Positions 1 to 8,078 of a stretch of 64,000 bases of DNA are shown here, one piece after another. Below the pieces are notes generated by a model that saw nothing but the letters and a program-made list of their open reading frames with translations, was not told where the DNA came from and did not search any database. The stretch spans positions 1 through 64,000 of the forward strand of contig JAEZFP010000002.1 in assembly GCA_023417475.1 (NCBI GenBank), written 5' to 3'. The DNA comes from Bacillota bacterium. Its GTDB lineage: Bacteria > Bacillota > UBA4882 > UBA8346. Every line of letters starts with the position of its first letter. Position 1 is the stretch's first letter. Made by a program: the position numbers and the translations under genes.

Positions 1-189
1 CACTGTGCATCCTCGCTCAACCACTGTGCATCCTCGCTCAACCACTGTGCATCCTCGCTCAACCACTGTGCATCCTAGCTCAACCACTGTGAATACTCGC
101 TCAACGACTGAGTATCCTTGCTCGACGACTGTGTTTCCTTGCTCGACGACTGTGTTTCCTGGCTCGACGACTGTGTTTCCTGGCCGGGG
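1..189. repeat. 21-bp tandem repeat array A
   Basis: Nine head-to-tail units of 21 bp. The first three are identical (CACTGTGCATCCTCGCTCAA plus C) and later ones drift stepwise towards GACTGTGTTTCCTGGCTCGA plus C. The array runs off the left edge, so its full length is unknown. Decayed 21-bp periodicity may continue to about 252, where the convergent gene ends. Because 21 is a multiple of 3, the + strand is open as a heptapeptide repeat (VHPRSTT type), but there is no convincing ribosome site or domain, so I treat it as non-coding. A second array with the same period is at 55734-55964. Confidence 0.9.
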
Positions 190-251
190 CACAATCCAAG
201 CGTCTGCCAACGAAACGCTAGAGCCGACTACAACAGCCTTTCGCCCGGTAA

Positions 252-1586
252 CTACGGTTTGACTTCCGGAAGCGAGTCCGGACTTGGCGCCGGGGTGGTC
301 GGAACTACCGGAATGGACGGGGTGGCAACGGGAACGGATCGGATTTGGGGGTTTTTAGCCGGCCCGCTCCGGTATTTCCCGAGATCATATTTATTGGCGG
401 GGTTCCAAAAAATGTACTCTTCGTATCCGGCGTCTTCAACCGCTTTGATCTGCGCCAGCAATTCCGCGCGACCGTAACGGTTGCGCAATGAAAAGTCTTG
501 CAGCCACGGGCGCATGATCACTTTGCGTTCCGGATTGAGTTTGCTTAATTTCCGTTTGGCGTCCATCATGCTTTGATAGACAGTTCGGTAAGGCGCCCGG
601 TCCGGATCGGGCAGGTTATATTCGCCGCGCCGGTAATGCGAGGGATAAACCATCGGACAAACAATATCCACTCCCGTCGCCACCTTCTCCAACACCTGCC
701 CGATGCCCAAGTCGTCCTGCGCCGAGCAGGCCAATCCAAAGACATCGGCCGAAACTTTGATCCCCAACGGATTTAGTTGTTGATAGGCATATTGTAAGAA
801 GTCCCGGATCACGTCGGACTTGAGCCGTCCGTCATTCCCCGGATAACGGCAGTCGCGCAATATCCCGTCGCTGGTAAATCGTACATAATCGAATTGAATC
901 TCTTTAAACCCGTATAAGGCCGCTTCTTTGGCGATCGCCACCGTGTACTCCCAGACGGTTTTGTTGTAGGGATCCACCCAACACAACCCTTTAAAATCAT
1001 GCCACAAACCGCCTTGAGCGCTTTTCACCGCCAAATCGGTCCGGCGTTTCGCTAAAAACGGATCTTTAAAAACGACGATGCGGGCAATAGGATAAATGTT
1101 CCGGGCTTTTAAAAACTTCAGCACTTGGTGGGGGTCAAACTTCTTTTCCCCGGAGCCGACCGTTTTCGCTAACGGCGCCTGACTGGGATAACTGATCGTC
1201 CCGGTATCGTCCTTGACGTCAATGACTACTGAGTTGATTTCCGTCTGTTCAATGAATTGGGCGATCCGTTCCATAAACCGGCTGTCCCCGGTCATCCAAG
1301 CCGTAAGATAGATCCCTTTGACCTTAGGCGGTTCCAACGCCGGCAGCGGCGTGGGGTCAGGTTGGACGGCGGGAGCCGGGGTTGCTGGCGGATTAAGTTC
1401 CGCAGCGGCTGCGACGACTCGCCCTGGCGGTATCCCGATTACGAAAACGTTGCGTAGTGTTTTCAACCAGGATTGGTCTTGTACCAGTTTCCCCGTTTTG
1501 ACATCCCGGGGTTTGGCGCCGGTCCCGACCATCAATAACAAACAAAGGGTGATTGCGGCGATCATCATTCGGCAGCTTTTCGACAT
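252..1586 (-). CDS. DUF4015 putative glycoside hydrolase, secreted or membrane-anchored
   Basis: A 444-aa protein of the DUF4015 family (TIM-barrel, glycoside-hydrolase-like). The family hallmark KGIYLTAWMTGD lies about residue 90, followed by the strand motif VVIDVKDDTG and later FDYVRF and VSADVFG, typical of such barrels. The N-terminus MSKSCRMMIAAITLCLLLMV is a signal peptide or membrane anchor, so the barrel should act outside the cytoplasmic membrane. A Pro/Ala-rich linker precedes the barrel and a Pro-rich tail ends the protein. An upstream extension of 33 codons is open, but GGGAGGAG five bases before the ATG at 1586 selects this start. Substrate is unknown; family members are thought to act on cell-surface polysaccharide. 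It is followed downstream by repeat array A. Confidence 0.8.
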   Translation of the reverse strand: MSKSCRMMIAAITLCLLLMVGTGAKPRDVKTGKLVQDQSWLKTLRNVFVIGIPPGRVVAAAAELNPPATPAPAVQPDPTPLPALEPPKVKGIYLTAWMTGDSRFMERIAQFIEQTEINSVVIDVKDDTGTISYPSQAPLAKTVGSGEKKFDPHQVLKFLKARNIYPIARIVVFKDPFLAKRRTDLAVKSAQGGLWHDFKGLCWVDPYNKTVWEYTVAIAKEAALYGFKEIQFDYVRFTSDGILRDCRYPGNDGRLKSDVIRDFLQYAYQQLNPLGIKVSADVFGLACSAQDDLGIGQVLEKVATGVDIVCPMVYPSHYRRGEYNLPDPDRAPYRTVYQSMMDAKRKLSKLNPERKVIMRPWLQDFSLRNRYGRAELLAQIKAVEDAGYEEYIFWNPANKYDLGKYRSGPAKNPQIRSVPVATPSIPVVPTTPAPSPDSLPEVKP

Positions 1587-1707
1587 GTTCTCCTCCCACG
1601 CGACTCCGGTCTCCCGTTTTTCAACTTCACTATTATAACGTTCGACCGCTGCGGAATCCTTCATAAACATCAATAACTTTTTCATTCATCCACATGCCCC
1701 TGGGGAT

Positions 1708-1812
1708 AAAAAAAAAGTCATGAAACACGCAAGCCGCTGAAAAACCTCCGCTCTGAAAGATTGTTATTTTGAGCAGTTTTTCAGTGGCCTCGAAACACGT
1801 CATGACTTTTAC
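1708..1812 (-). terminator. long nested hairpin terminator after the GT4 gene
   Basis: Outer arms AAAAGTCATGA (1713-1723) and TCATGACTTTT (1800-1810) enclose a second inverted repeat, GCCGCTGAAAAAC (1733-1745) with GTTTTTCAGTGGC (1776-1788). On the minus strand it ends in nine T residues (1708-1716), as expected of an intrinsic terminator for the glycosyltransferase gene. At about 100 nt it is unusually long. Confidence 0.75.
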
Positions 1813-1828
1813 GATTTTTACCAAATAA

Positions 1829-2932
1829 TTATCGGAAATTTCCCGCTAGCTTTTCATACATTTGTTGATAATCGTCAAATAAATTGGCAAACGAAAATTC
1901 CGTTTCCACGATTTTCCTGGATTTGGCGCCCAGCGCATTTCGCAAATCCCGGTCGGCGATCAACTTCGCCATCGCTTCCGCTAACGCTTGACTATCCTCG
2001 GAAGGTACCAAAAAACCGTTTTCCGAAGGGCGGATGCAATCGGGCGCACCGCCGACCGCAGTCGCCACAACCGGTAAACCGCAAGCCATCGCTTCTAAAA
2101 TCGTATTGGAAAATCCTTCAAAACGGGAAGGCTGTACGCAAATATGGGCGCTGTGGTAATGATCAAGGATCGTTTCACGATCGGCCACGCCGGCAAAGAC
2201 GACATTGGGCATGTCCGACGCCGCTTCCCGAATCTCCGCTTCCCATTTGCCGGACCCCACCAAAATTAACCTGGCTTGTTTCGAAAGGTCCTCAGGGAGC
2301 AACCGCCAAGCTTTGATTAACACATCGGTACCTTTGGCTCTTTCCAAACGCCCTGAGTACAGCAGATTAACCGGTAAATCCGCCGACTTTGATTGCTCGG
2401 AGGGTGTGAAGCGGGTAATATTCACCGCATTGGGCCGATACCACAACTTCGAAGCCGGGATATCCTTGCTTAATGACAATTGATACATTTCTTGGTTCAA
2501 ACAATGAACCACATCCGTGCCGGAAACGATCCGATTCCATTTTTGAATCTTGGCGTGGTCGCCATCCTGCAACAATTTCAGTCCTTCATTCGTTATGATA
2601 TCCGCGAGATGCGGAAGATGTAATTTTTGATTCGCCCAAACCCCGAGTGGTCCCATCTTATCAAAGCGAATACTGTGAACTACATTGATCTGATTGCGGT
2701 GAGTTCGTAACCAGTGGCGAACCGACTGATTGAACAGCGGCTCCCATTTGGGGAAACGGTAAATCTCAATTCCCCCCAAATTTTCATGCCTTGGGTCTTT
2801 ACTCCCCCACCGCTTGGTGAGAACTGTAAAAGAAAACCCGCGCGGCGTTAATGCTTCCGCAACTTGTTTCATCCTGATTTCGGCGCCGCCCCAATGAGGG
2901 AAAAAGCGCCCGATGATTATAACAACGCGCAT
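1829..2932 (-). CDS. GT4-family glycosyltransferase
   Basis: A 367-aa retaining glycosyltransferase of family GT4 (GT-B fold), which transfers a sugar from an activated donor to a glycan or lipid acceptor at the cytoplasmic face. The N-terminal domain has the glycine-rich RFFPHWGGAE motif near residue 9. The donor-binding C-terminal domain has LLYSGRLERAKG, VVFAGVADRE and the signature EGFSNTILEAMACGLPVVAT. The start at 2932 is chosen over 35 further open codons because MRVVIII begins the Rossmann domain and GAAAGGTG precedes it. It stands alone in its transcription unit, with its own terminator. Acceptor and donor cannot be told from the sequence. Confidence 0.85.
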   Translation of the reverse strand: MRVVIIIGRFFPHWGGAEIRMKQVAEALTPRGFSFTVLTKRWGSKDPRHENLGGIEIYRFPKWEPLFNQSVRHWLRTHRNQINVVHSIRFDKMGPLGVWANQKLHLPHLADIITNEGLKLLQDGDHAKIQKWNRIVSGTDVVHCLNQEMYQLSLSKDIPASKLWYRPNAVNITRFTPSEQSKSADLPVNLLYSGRLERAKGTDVLIKAWRLLPEDLSKQARLILVGSGKWEAEIREAASDMPNVVFAGVADRETILDHYHSAHICVQPSRFEGFSNTILEAMACGLPVVATAVGGAPDCIRPSENGFLVPSEDSQALAEAMAKLIADRDLRNALGAKSRKIVETEFSFANLFDDYQQMYEKLAGNFR

Positions 2933-3156
2933 AACGAACACACCTTTCAACAATAATACTGCAAACGAACGCCAGTTTTTAAATAGGTAGTAAGCAAATA
3001 TTTCGGTTTCATCAAACCAAACCCTAAATTTACCCAATTAGATTTCGCTGTTTTAATCTCATTCCCTTTAAAAAACTTAAAAATTACCGTAAATAAGCTG
3101 AGCATCCGGACCTTTCTTCACGAAGCGATCGCCTTGTTAACGATTGCGGGTCAAAA

Positions 3157-3192
3157 AAAATCCGTTAATTATTCTCGTGAATAATTAACGGA
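3157..3192 (-). terminator. terminator of the AcuB-like gene
   Basis: A perfect 14-bp stem (TCCGTTAATTATTC, 3161-3174, with its complement 3179-3192) around a TCGT loop. On the minus strand it is followed by a run of T, 19 bp beyond the stop codon. Confidence 0.9.
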
Positions 3193-3210
3193 TCAAGTCT
3201 GTGCGGTATC

Positions 3211-3852
3211 TTAATTCCACTTGGCAACGTGCAGCACTTTATATCCTTTGGTTTTCAAATCCGCCACCAAGCTGTCGGTTTTGGTTGAATCCAAACGTAA
3301 AACCAATTCACCGCTTTGATTGGTGCGGTGGAAAATCGCCATTGAAATAATGCTGACCCCTTGTTGTTTCAAAAACTCGGTTAAATCGGCCACAGCGCCG
3401 ATCCGGTTCTCCAGGTCGATCGCCAGGCGGGTCCCGGTCTCTTTTAAACCCATCAGATCTAAAAACGCTTCAAAAATATCGGACTCGGTGATGATACCGA
3501 TCAATGAATCGTCCTCCACCACCGGCAACGCCCCGATTTCTTTCTCGCGCATTAACAAGGCCGCTTCTTCCAGCGTCACATCGGGACGGATGGTAATCGG
3601 GTTTTTGGTCATGGCGTCTTTCACTTGCAATTTCGACAGGACGTAATTAAGCTCCCAAACGCTTAGCGTGGTTGCCGCCGACGGAGTCACTTTCAGCAAA
3701 TCTTCCCGGGTGATGATGCCAACGAGTTTCCCGTCGCGCACCACCGGCAGCCGGGCGAAGTTGTTTTTCCGAAAAATCTCTCCGGCTTCAACAATCGGCG
3801 TCGTTTCGGTTACTGTTACCGGATTGGTGGTCATGCGGTCTTTGACAAACAT
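3211..3852 (-). CDS. AcuB-like CBS-pair and ACT-domain protein
   Basis: A 213-aa cytoplasmic protein with two CBS domains (about residues 1-60 and 75-130, each with the MT-NPVTV/MTKNPITI opening and an LPVV..G.L.GIIT core) followed by an ACT-like domain that starts at GTRLAIDLENRIGAVADLT. This architecture and length match AcuB, a protein linked to acetoin utilisation in Bacillus, where CBS pairs usually sense adenine nucleotides. There are no acetoin genes nearby, so the function here is not settled. The start at 3852 follows an ideal AAAGGAGG; an in-frame codon seven residues upstream overlaps that site and is rejected. It is monocistronic, with a strong terminator. Confidence 0.8.
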   Translation of the reverse strand: MFVKDRMTTNPVTVTETTPIVEAGEIFRKNNFARLPVVRDGKLVGIITREDLLKVTPSAATTLSVWELNYVLSKLQVKDAMTKNPITIRPDVTLEEAALLMREKEIGALPVVEDDSLIGIITESDIFEAFLDLMGLKETGTRLAIDLENRIGAVADLTEFLKQQGVSIISMAIFHRTNQSGELVLRLDSTKTDSLVADLKTKGYKVLHVAKWN

Positions 3853-4141
3853 GTTCCATCCTCCTTTAACCATCGGTTCTATTAGTTATTTCGGTAAAAC
3901 ATTGTCATTAGTTTAGAACGGGCCAGTCTCTTTAACACGGGTTTCGCTGTTTTAACCCAATTCCGCAACTTACCTCCAGCGGATTCGGGTTCAACTTATC
4001 TATTAATAACGCTATTTTACTTAAATCGTTGCAACTTTTCCCAGATTGACAAGCGCGGCGTTTGCCACGACCAAGTGTTGGGTCTCTTTATTATATAATG
4101 GCGGAATCAGCCAATCTATACTATTTTTATTATATCTGAAC
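3853..4141. other. intergenic region between the AcuB-like gene and the liv terminator
   Basis: About 290 bp without a credible gene. It contains the promoter region of the AcuB-like gene and a 14-bp block TTTCGCTGTTTTAA (3942-3955) that is repeated exactly at 3043-3056, upstream of the glycosyltransferase gene. AT-rich towards 4140. Nothing else recognised. Confidence 0.5.
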
Positions 4142-4185
4142 AAAAGGGCTGTCGATGGAGGGAATTCCTTTTCCAATGACAGCCC
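4142..4185 (-). terminator. terminator of the liv operon
   Basis: Stem GGGCTGTC (4146-4153) with GACAGCCC (4178-4185). On the minus strand it is followed by TTTTG. It lies about 30 bp after livF. Confidence 0.8.
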
Positions 4186-4213
4186 AACTTGTTGTTTATT
4201 TACGCTCGGAAAC

Positions 4214-4918
4214 TCAACCGCCCAAATACGCCTTGCGAACCTCTTCGTTTTGAGCCAGATCCGCCGCCGGCCCTTCCAGGACGATCTTACCGGTCTCCAA
4301 CACATACGCCCGATGCGCGATGGAGAGGGCCATATGCGCGTTCTGCTCCACCAACAAGATGGTGGTGCCGCTCTTATTGATCTCCTTAATAATCTCAAAG
4401 ATCTCTTTCACCAGCAGCGGCGCTAAACCCATTGACGGCTCATCCAACAATAACAGCTTCGGTCGGGACATCAAACCGCGGCCGGTGGCCAACATCTGTT
4501 GTTCTCCGCCGGAGAGCGTTCCGGAGAGTTGGTTTTGGCGTTCCCGCAACCGCGGGAAGAGATCGTAAACGTGTTCGATGTCTTTTTGAATCTCCGCTTT
4601 GTCGCTCCGTTGATAAGCGCCCATCTCCAGGTTTTCCCGGACCGACATATTGGCAAAGACCCGTCTTCCCTCGGGAACATGGGATAACCCGTGTTTAACG
4701 ATCTGATACGCCGGAACATTCGCCAAATTTACGCCATTATACTCTAGTGTCCCCGTCTTCGGGCGGACCATGCCGGAGATGGTCTTCAACGTCGTGCTTT
4801 TACCGGCGCCGTTGGCGCCGATCAATGTAACAATCTCCCCTTCGTTAACCGAGAACGAAATATCCTTGATGGCGTGAATCGCGCCATAATAGACATTGAT
4901 ATTTTTCACTTCTAACAT
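4214..4918 (-). CDS. livF: branched-chain amino-acid ABC transporter, ATP-binding protein LivF
   Basis: A 234-aa ATPase, the usual LivF length, that powers import through the LivH/LivM membrane pair. It has Walker A GANGAGKST (residues 34-42), the signature LSGGEQQ and Walker B LLLLDEPSMGLAP, in which GLAP is typical of LivF. Its ATG overlaps the livG stop by one base (TAATG), so the two are translationally coupled. It is the last gene of the livJ-H-M-G-F set, all read leftward. The family handles Leu/Ile/Val but also other amino acids, amides and urea, so the substrate is not certain. Confidence 0.93.
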   Translation of the reverse strand: MLEVKNINVYYGAIHAIKDISFSVNEGEIVTLIGANGAGKSTTLKTISGMVRPKTGTLEYNGVNLANVPAYQIVKHGLSHVPEGRRVFANMSVRENLEMGAYQRSDKAEIQKDIEHVYDLFPRLRERQNQLSGTLSGGEQQMLATGRGLMSRPKLLLLDEPSMGLAPLLVKEIFEIIKEINKSGTTILLVEQNAHMALSIAHRAYVLETGKIVLEGPAADLAQNEEVRKAYLGG

Positions 4919-5688
4919 TATGATGCCTCCTCGCCCAGGTACGCCTCGATCACCCGCGGATTGGCCTTAATCTCCTCCGGAGTCCCTTCAGCAATCAATT
5001 GGCCGTAGTCCAATACATAAATCCGCTCACAAATTCCCATCACCAGATTCATGTCATGTTCAATCAGTAAAATAGTCAGGTTGAATTTTTCGCGGATGAA
5101 ACGGATCAGATCCATCAATTCCTTGGTTTCTTGCGGATTCATCCCGGCTGCCGGCTCGTCGAGCAATACCAGTTTCGGACCGGTCGCCAAAGCCCGCGCG
5201 ATCTCCAAGCGACGTTGCATTCCATAGGGAAGGTTCTGCGCCAATTCGTCGGCCAGGTCTTTTAAGCCGAAAATGTCGAGGAATTTTAAGGCTTCGTCCG
5301 TCAACATCTTCTCTTCGGCCCGGAACTTACCCCAACGGCAAAACATGGAATGAAAAAGGTTATATTTAACACGGTGATGATAAGCAATCCGAACGTTATC
5401 CAAAACCGTCAGTTCCTTAAAAAGGCGGATATTCTGAAATGTACGGGCCATACCCAGTTTGGTGACATCATACGGTCTTAACCCGGCGGTATCTTTACCG
5501 TCAAAAGAGATTACCCCTTCCGTCGGTTGAATCACTCCGGTCAAAAGGTTAAAAATAGTGGTTTTCCCGGCGCCGTTCGGTCCGATCAAACCAATCAACT
5601 CGCCTGGGTTTAGATGTAAGTTCACATCGGAGACCGCCCGCAATCCTCCGAATACCTTACTTAATTTTTCCGCTTGCAGAAGCGCCAT
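4918..5688 (-). CDS. livG: branched-chain amino-acid ABC transporter, ATP-binding protein LivG
   Basis: A 256-aa ATPase. It has Walker A GPNGAGKTT, the long LivG-type insertion between Walker A and the signature (RTFQNIRLF and the following helical segment), signature-region NLPYGMQRRLEIARAL and Walker B LVLLDEPAAGMNP. The signature is YGMQRR where most ABC proteins have SGGQ, which is normal for LivG. The start at 5688 (MALLQAEKL) has GAAGGTGAT before it; the reading frame is open three codons further. The gene overlaps the 3' end of livM by about 32 bp. Confidence 0.92.
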   Translation of the reverse strand: MALLQAEKLSKVFGGLRAVSDVNLHLNPGELIGLIGPNGAGKTTIFNLLTGVIQPTEGVISFDGKDTAGLRPYDVTKLGMARTFQNIRLFKELTVLDNVRIAYHHRVKYNLFHSMFCRWGKFRAEEKMLTDEALKFLDIFGLKDLADELAQNLPYGMQRRLEIARALATGPKLVLLDEPAAGMNPQETKELMDLIRFIREKFNLTILLIEHDMNLVMGICERIYVLDYGQLIAEGTPEEIKANPRVIEAYLGEEAS

Positions 5689-6646
5689 ACGAATCACCTT
5701 CTTTCTTTGTCAGGAACGGAATCCGGATTTCACGCGTTCCCATCAGCCCTTCCGGACGTAATAACATCATGATAATCAACAACAACGCAAAGATGATCAT
5801 CCGCTCATACGGAAAATCCGACAAGAACGTGTTGGCGATGGTGACTACCACCGCGCCCAGAATCACGCCACTGGTGCTGCCCAAGCCGCCTAAAACAATG
5901 ATCACCAAAATATCGATGGTTTTCATAAAGGTAAACGATGTCGGTGTCACAATCCGAATGTTATGCGCAAATAACGCTCCGGCTATCCCGGCGAAAAATG
6001 CTCCGATCACAAATGCGATCACTTTGTAGCGGGTTGTATTGATGCCCATGGTCTCAGCGGCGATCTCGTCTTCGCGGACCGAGAGGATAGCCCGCCCATG
6101 CGATGAATTGATCAAATTATAGATAATGATCACCGTGATAACCGCCAGCCAGAAGACCCAGTTGGACGTGGTGTAAGCGGGCAGACCCTTCATTCCGGTC
6201 GCAGCGCCCAGATAATCGACGTTCAAAACCGATAAACGGATAATTTCGCCAAAACCCAAAGTGGCGATTGCAAGATAATCGCCTTTTAAGCGCAAGGTCG
6301 GAATCCCGATGGCAAACCCAAACACCGCCGCCAGTAAACCGCCGGCGAGAATCGCCACCAGGAAAATTCCTCCGGGCGGAAAACCCAGTCCGGCTAAGAA
6401 TTGGCCAAAATACAACGTGACCACGGCCGAAGCGTAACCGCCGACAGCCATAAATCCGGCATGCCCCAATGAGAACTGGCCGGTATAGCCGTTGATCAGA
6501 TTTAGGCTGACCGCTAGGATAATATTAATTCCCAAAATCAACAGGTTGAATTTCCAAAAATCGTTAACACCCGAGTAAACCACCAACCAAGCACCGTAAA
6601 GCACCGCAACAAAAATAATGATGCGCAACCATTTTGGAATTTGCAT
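5657..6646 (-). CDS. livM: branched-chain amino-acid ABC transporter, permease LivM
   Basis: A 329-aa inner-membrane permease with about nine hydrophobic segments. Family motifs include NGYTGQFSLGHAGFMAVGGYA near residue 55 and the cytoplasmic coupling loop GRAILSVREDEIAAETMGINTTRYK near 200. It forms the channel with LivH and docks to LivF/LivG. The ATG at 6646 lies nine bases after the livH stop, preceded by TAGGTGAT. An in-frame GTG three codons earlier is less likely. Confidence 0.92.
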   Translation of the reverse strand: MQIPKWLRIIIFVAVLYGAWLVVYSGVNDFWKFNLLILGINIILAVSLNLINGYTGQFSLGHAGFMAVGGYASAVVTLYFGQFLAGLGFPPGGIFLVAILAGGLLAAVFGFAIGIPTLRLKGDYLAIATLGFGEIIRLSVLNVDYLGAATGMKGLPAYTTSNWVFWLAVITVIIIYNLINSSHGRAILSVREDEIAAETMGINTTRYKVIAFVIGAFFAGIAGALFAHNIRIVTPTSFTFMKTIDILVIIVLGGLGSTSGVILGAVVVTIANTFLSDFPYERMIIFALLLIIMMLLRPEGLMGTREIRIPFLTKKEGDSYGASASGKIK

Positions 6647-6655
6647 ATTTATCAC

Positions 6656-7891
6656 CTACACCTTCTCCGTCGTTGATTTACCCAGCAAACCGGTGGGTTT
6701 GAAGAGCAGGATCACGATCAGAATAATGAAGGCCACAACGTCGCGGAGCGCGGAAGTTCCAAATCCCACGGCCATCTGCTCCGCCACACCCATCAACATG
6801 CCACCCAACACCGCGCCGGGCAAACTGCCGATACCACCCACTACCGCGGCGATAAACGCTTTCAATCCCGGCATCACGCCCAATAACGGATCAAAAGGAT
6901 AAAAGCAGCCGAAGATCACGCCCGCAGCGGCAGCCAACGCCGAACCGATTCCAAATGTAATGGAGATGATATTATTGACGTTAACTCCCATCAACTCGGC
7001 GGCTTCCCGGTCGTAAGAGACCGCGCGCATGGCCCGACCAACTTTGGTGTGATTAACCAATACCCACAACAAAACCAGCAAAACCAATGTAGCGACGAAG
7101 AAGATAATATGTTGGCCAAAGATATAAACACTGCTTGAGGCCGATAACTTCCATTCGATCGGCGCGTCTTCCAGAATCTTCGGGAAATATTTCTGATTTG
7201 GGGTTTGCCAATACATCATTGCATACTCCAAAAACAGCGAAACCCCGATGGCCGTGATGAGCGCCGCAATCCGTGGCGCGGGTTTAAAAGGACGGGTGTG
7301 AACCCGGTCAAACACCAACCAATAACCGGTGAAAAATAATTCCGATATTAATAAAGTCATTACCACCGGGGACTTCCAAAATACCATCCCAATGCTCGCA
7401 ACGACTGCCGCCAAACCGGCGGTCAAACCGAGGGTCAGATTGCGACCGATTTCTTTCTCAATAATATATCCGATTATCCCACAAACCGCAGTGAAAATAA
7501 GAATCGATGGAAACATCGCCCATTTAAAAAAGACAAACGTGAAAAATCCAAAACAAGCGCCAATTCCGGCTGTTTGATACATTAGTTTCGGGGCTTGGCG
7601 CAGCGGTTTGTAAGCCAGTTTCTCAATTAGGAATCCAACAGCGGCGCAGATAATCATTGATCCGATTAACGTCGGCCAGATCGCGCCATGCGTGGTCACA
7701 CTCGTCGTCCAATAGGTGGCCAGGAACAATCCTGAATAAGCCCCGACCATATAAACATCGCCGTGCGCAAAGTTGATCAATTTCAAAATCCCATAAACCA
7801 TCGTATATCCTAATGCGATTAACGCATAGATACTACCCAACGAAATCCCTTGGATCAGATATTGCAAAAACCCCACCAAAAAATCTTGCAT
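6656..7891 (-). CDS. livH: branched-chain amino-acid ABC transporter, permease LivH with a large membrane insertion
   Basis: A 411-aa permease, whereas LivH is usually about 290-310 aa. The first 100 residues (LGYTMVYGILKLINFAHGD) and the part from about residue 207 (PRIAALITAIGVSLFLE, then GRAMRAVSYDREAAELMGV) match the normal protein end to end. Between them, about residues 103-206, sits extra sequence with roughly four hydrophobic segments. The normal PLR-APR-AALITAIG stretch is split, and similar residues appear on both sides (KPLRQAPKL and RPFKPAPRI), as if a duplication made the insertion. An even number of extra helices would keep the topology. The start follows AAGGAGTGA. Family call is firm; the role of the insertion is unknown. 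Confidence 0.9.
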   Translation of the reverse strand: MQDFLVGFLQYLIQGISLGSIYALIALGYTMVYGILKLINFAHGDVYMVGAYSGLFLATYWTTSVTTHGAIWPTLIGSMIICAAVGFLIEKLAYKPLRQAPKLMYQTAGIGACFGFFTFVFFKWAMFPSILIFTAVCGIIGYIIEKEIGRNLTLGLTAGLAAVVASIGMVFWKSPVVMTLLISELFFTGYWLVFDRVHTRPFKPAPRIAALITAIGVSLFLEYAMMYWQTPNQKYFPKILEDAPIEWKLSASSSVYIFGQHIIFFVATLVLLVLLWVLVNHTKVGRAMRAVSYDREAAELMGVNVNNIISITFGIGSALAAAAGVIFGCFYPFDPLLGVMPGLKAFIAAVVGGIGSLPGAVLGGMLMGVAEQMAVGFGTSALRDVVAFIILIVILLFKPTGLLGKSTTEKV

Positions 7892-8028
7892 CTAAGTCAC
7901 TCCTTGAAAACATTCATTCGTTTTCCGGAATCATTATCTAAGTTAAGGTCTTCCTACAACTCAAGCTTTATAATAGGCCTGTTTCCATAAGTACCGACCA
8001 GGTTGTTACGATGACTCCTTTTCACGAC

Positions 8029-8063
8029 AAAAGAGAGGCGAGGGGGAAAACCCCTCACCTCTC
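8029..8063 (-). terminator. hairpin after livJ
   Basis: A 13-bp stem, GAGAGGCGAGGGG (8033-8045) with CCCCTCACCTCTC (8051-8063, one G-T-type mismatch), followed by TTTTG on the minus strand. It lies between the binding-protein gene and the permease genes and may let livJ be made in excess of the membrane parts. Confidence 0.8.
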
Positions 8064-8078
8064 GAAAGGGCTAATTGT

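Noticed and set aside
1..189. CRISPR array
   Set aside because: Units are contiguous, with no spacers, and no cas genes are present.
5..262. Heptapeptide-repeat protein on the + strand in array A
   Set aside because: The frame is open only because the repeat unit is 21 bp without a stop. There is no ribosome site or domain, and it overlaps the convergent DUF4015 gene.
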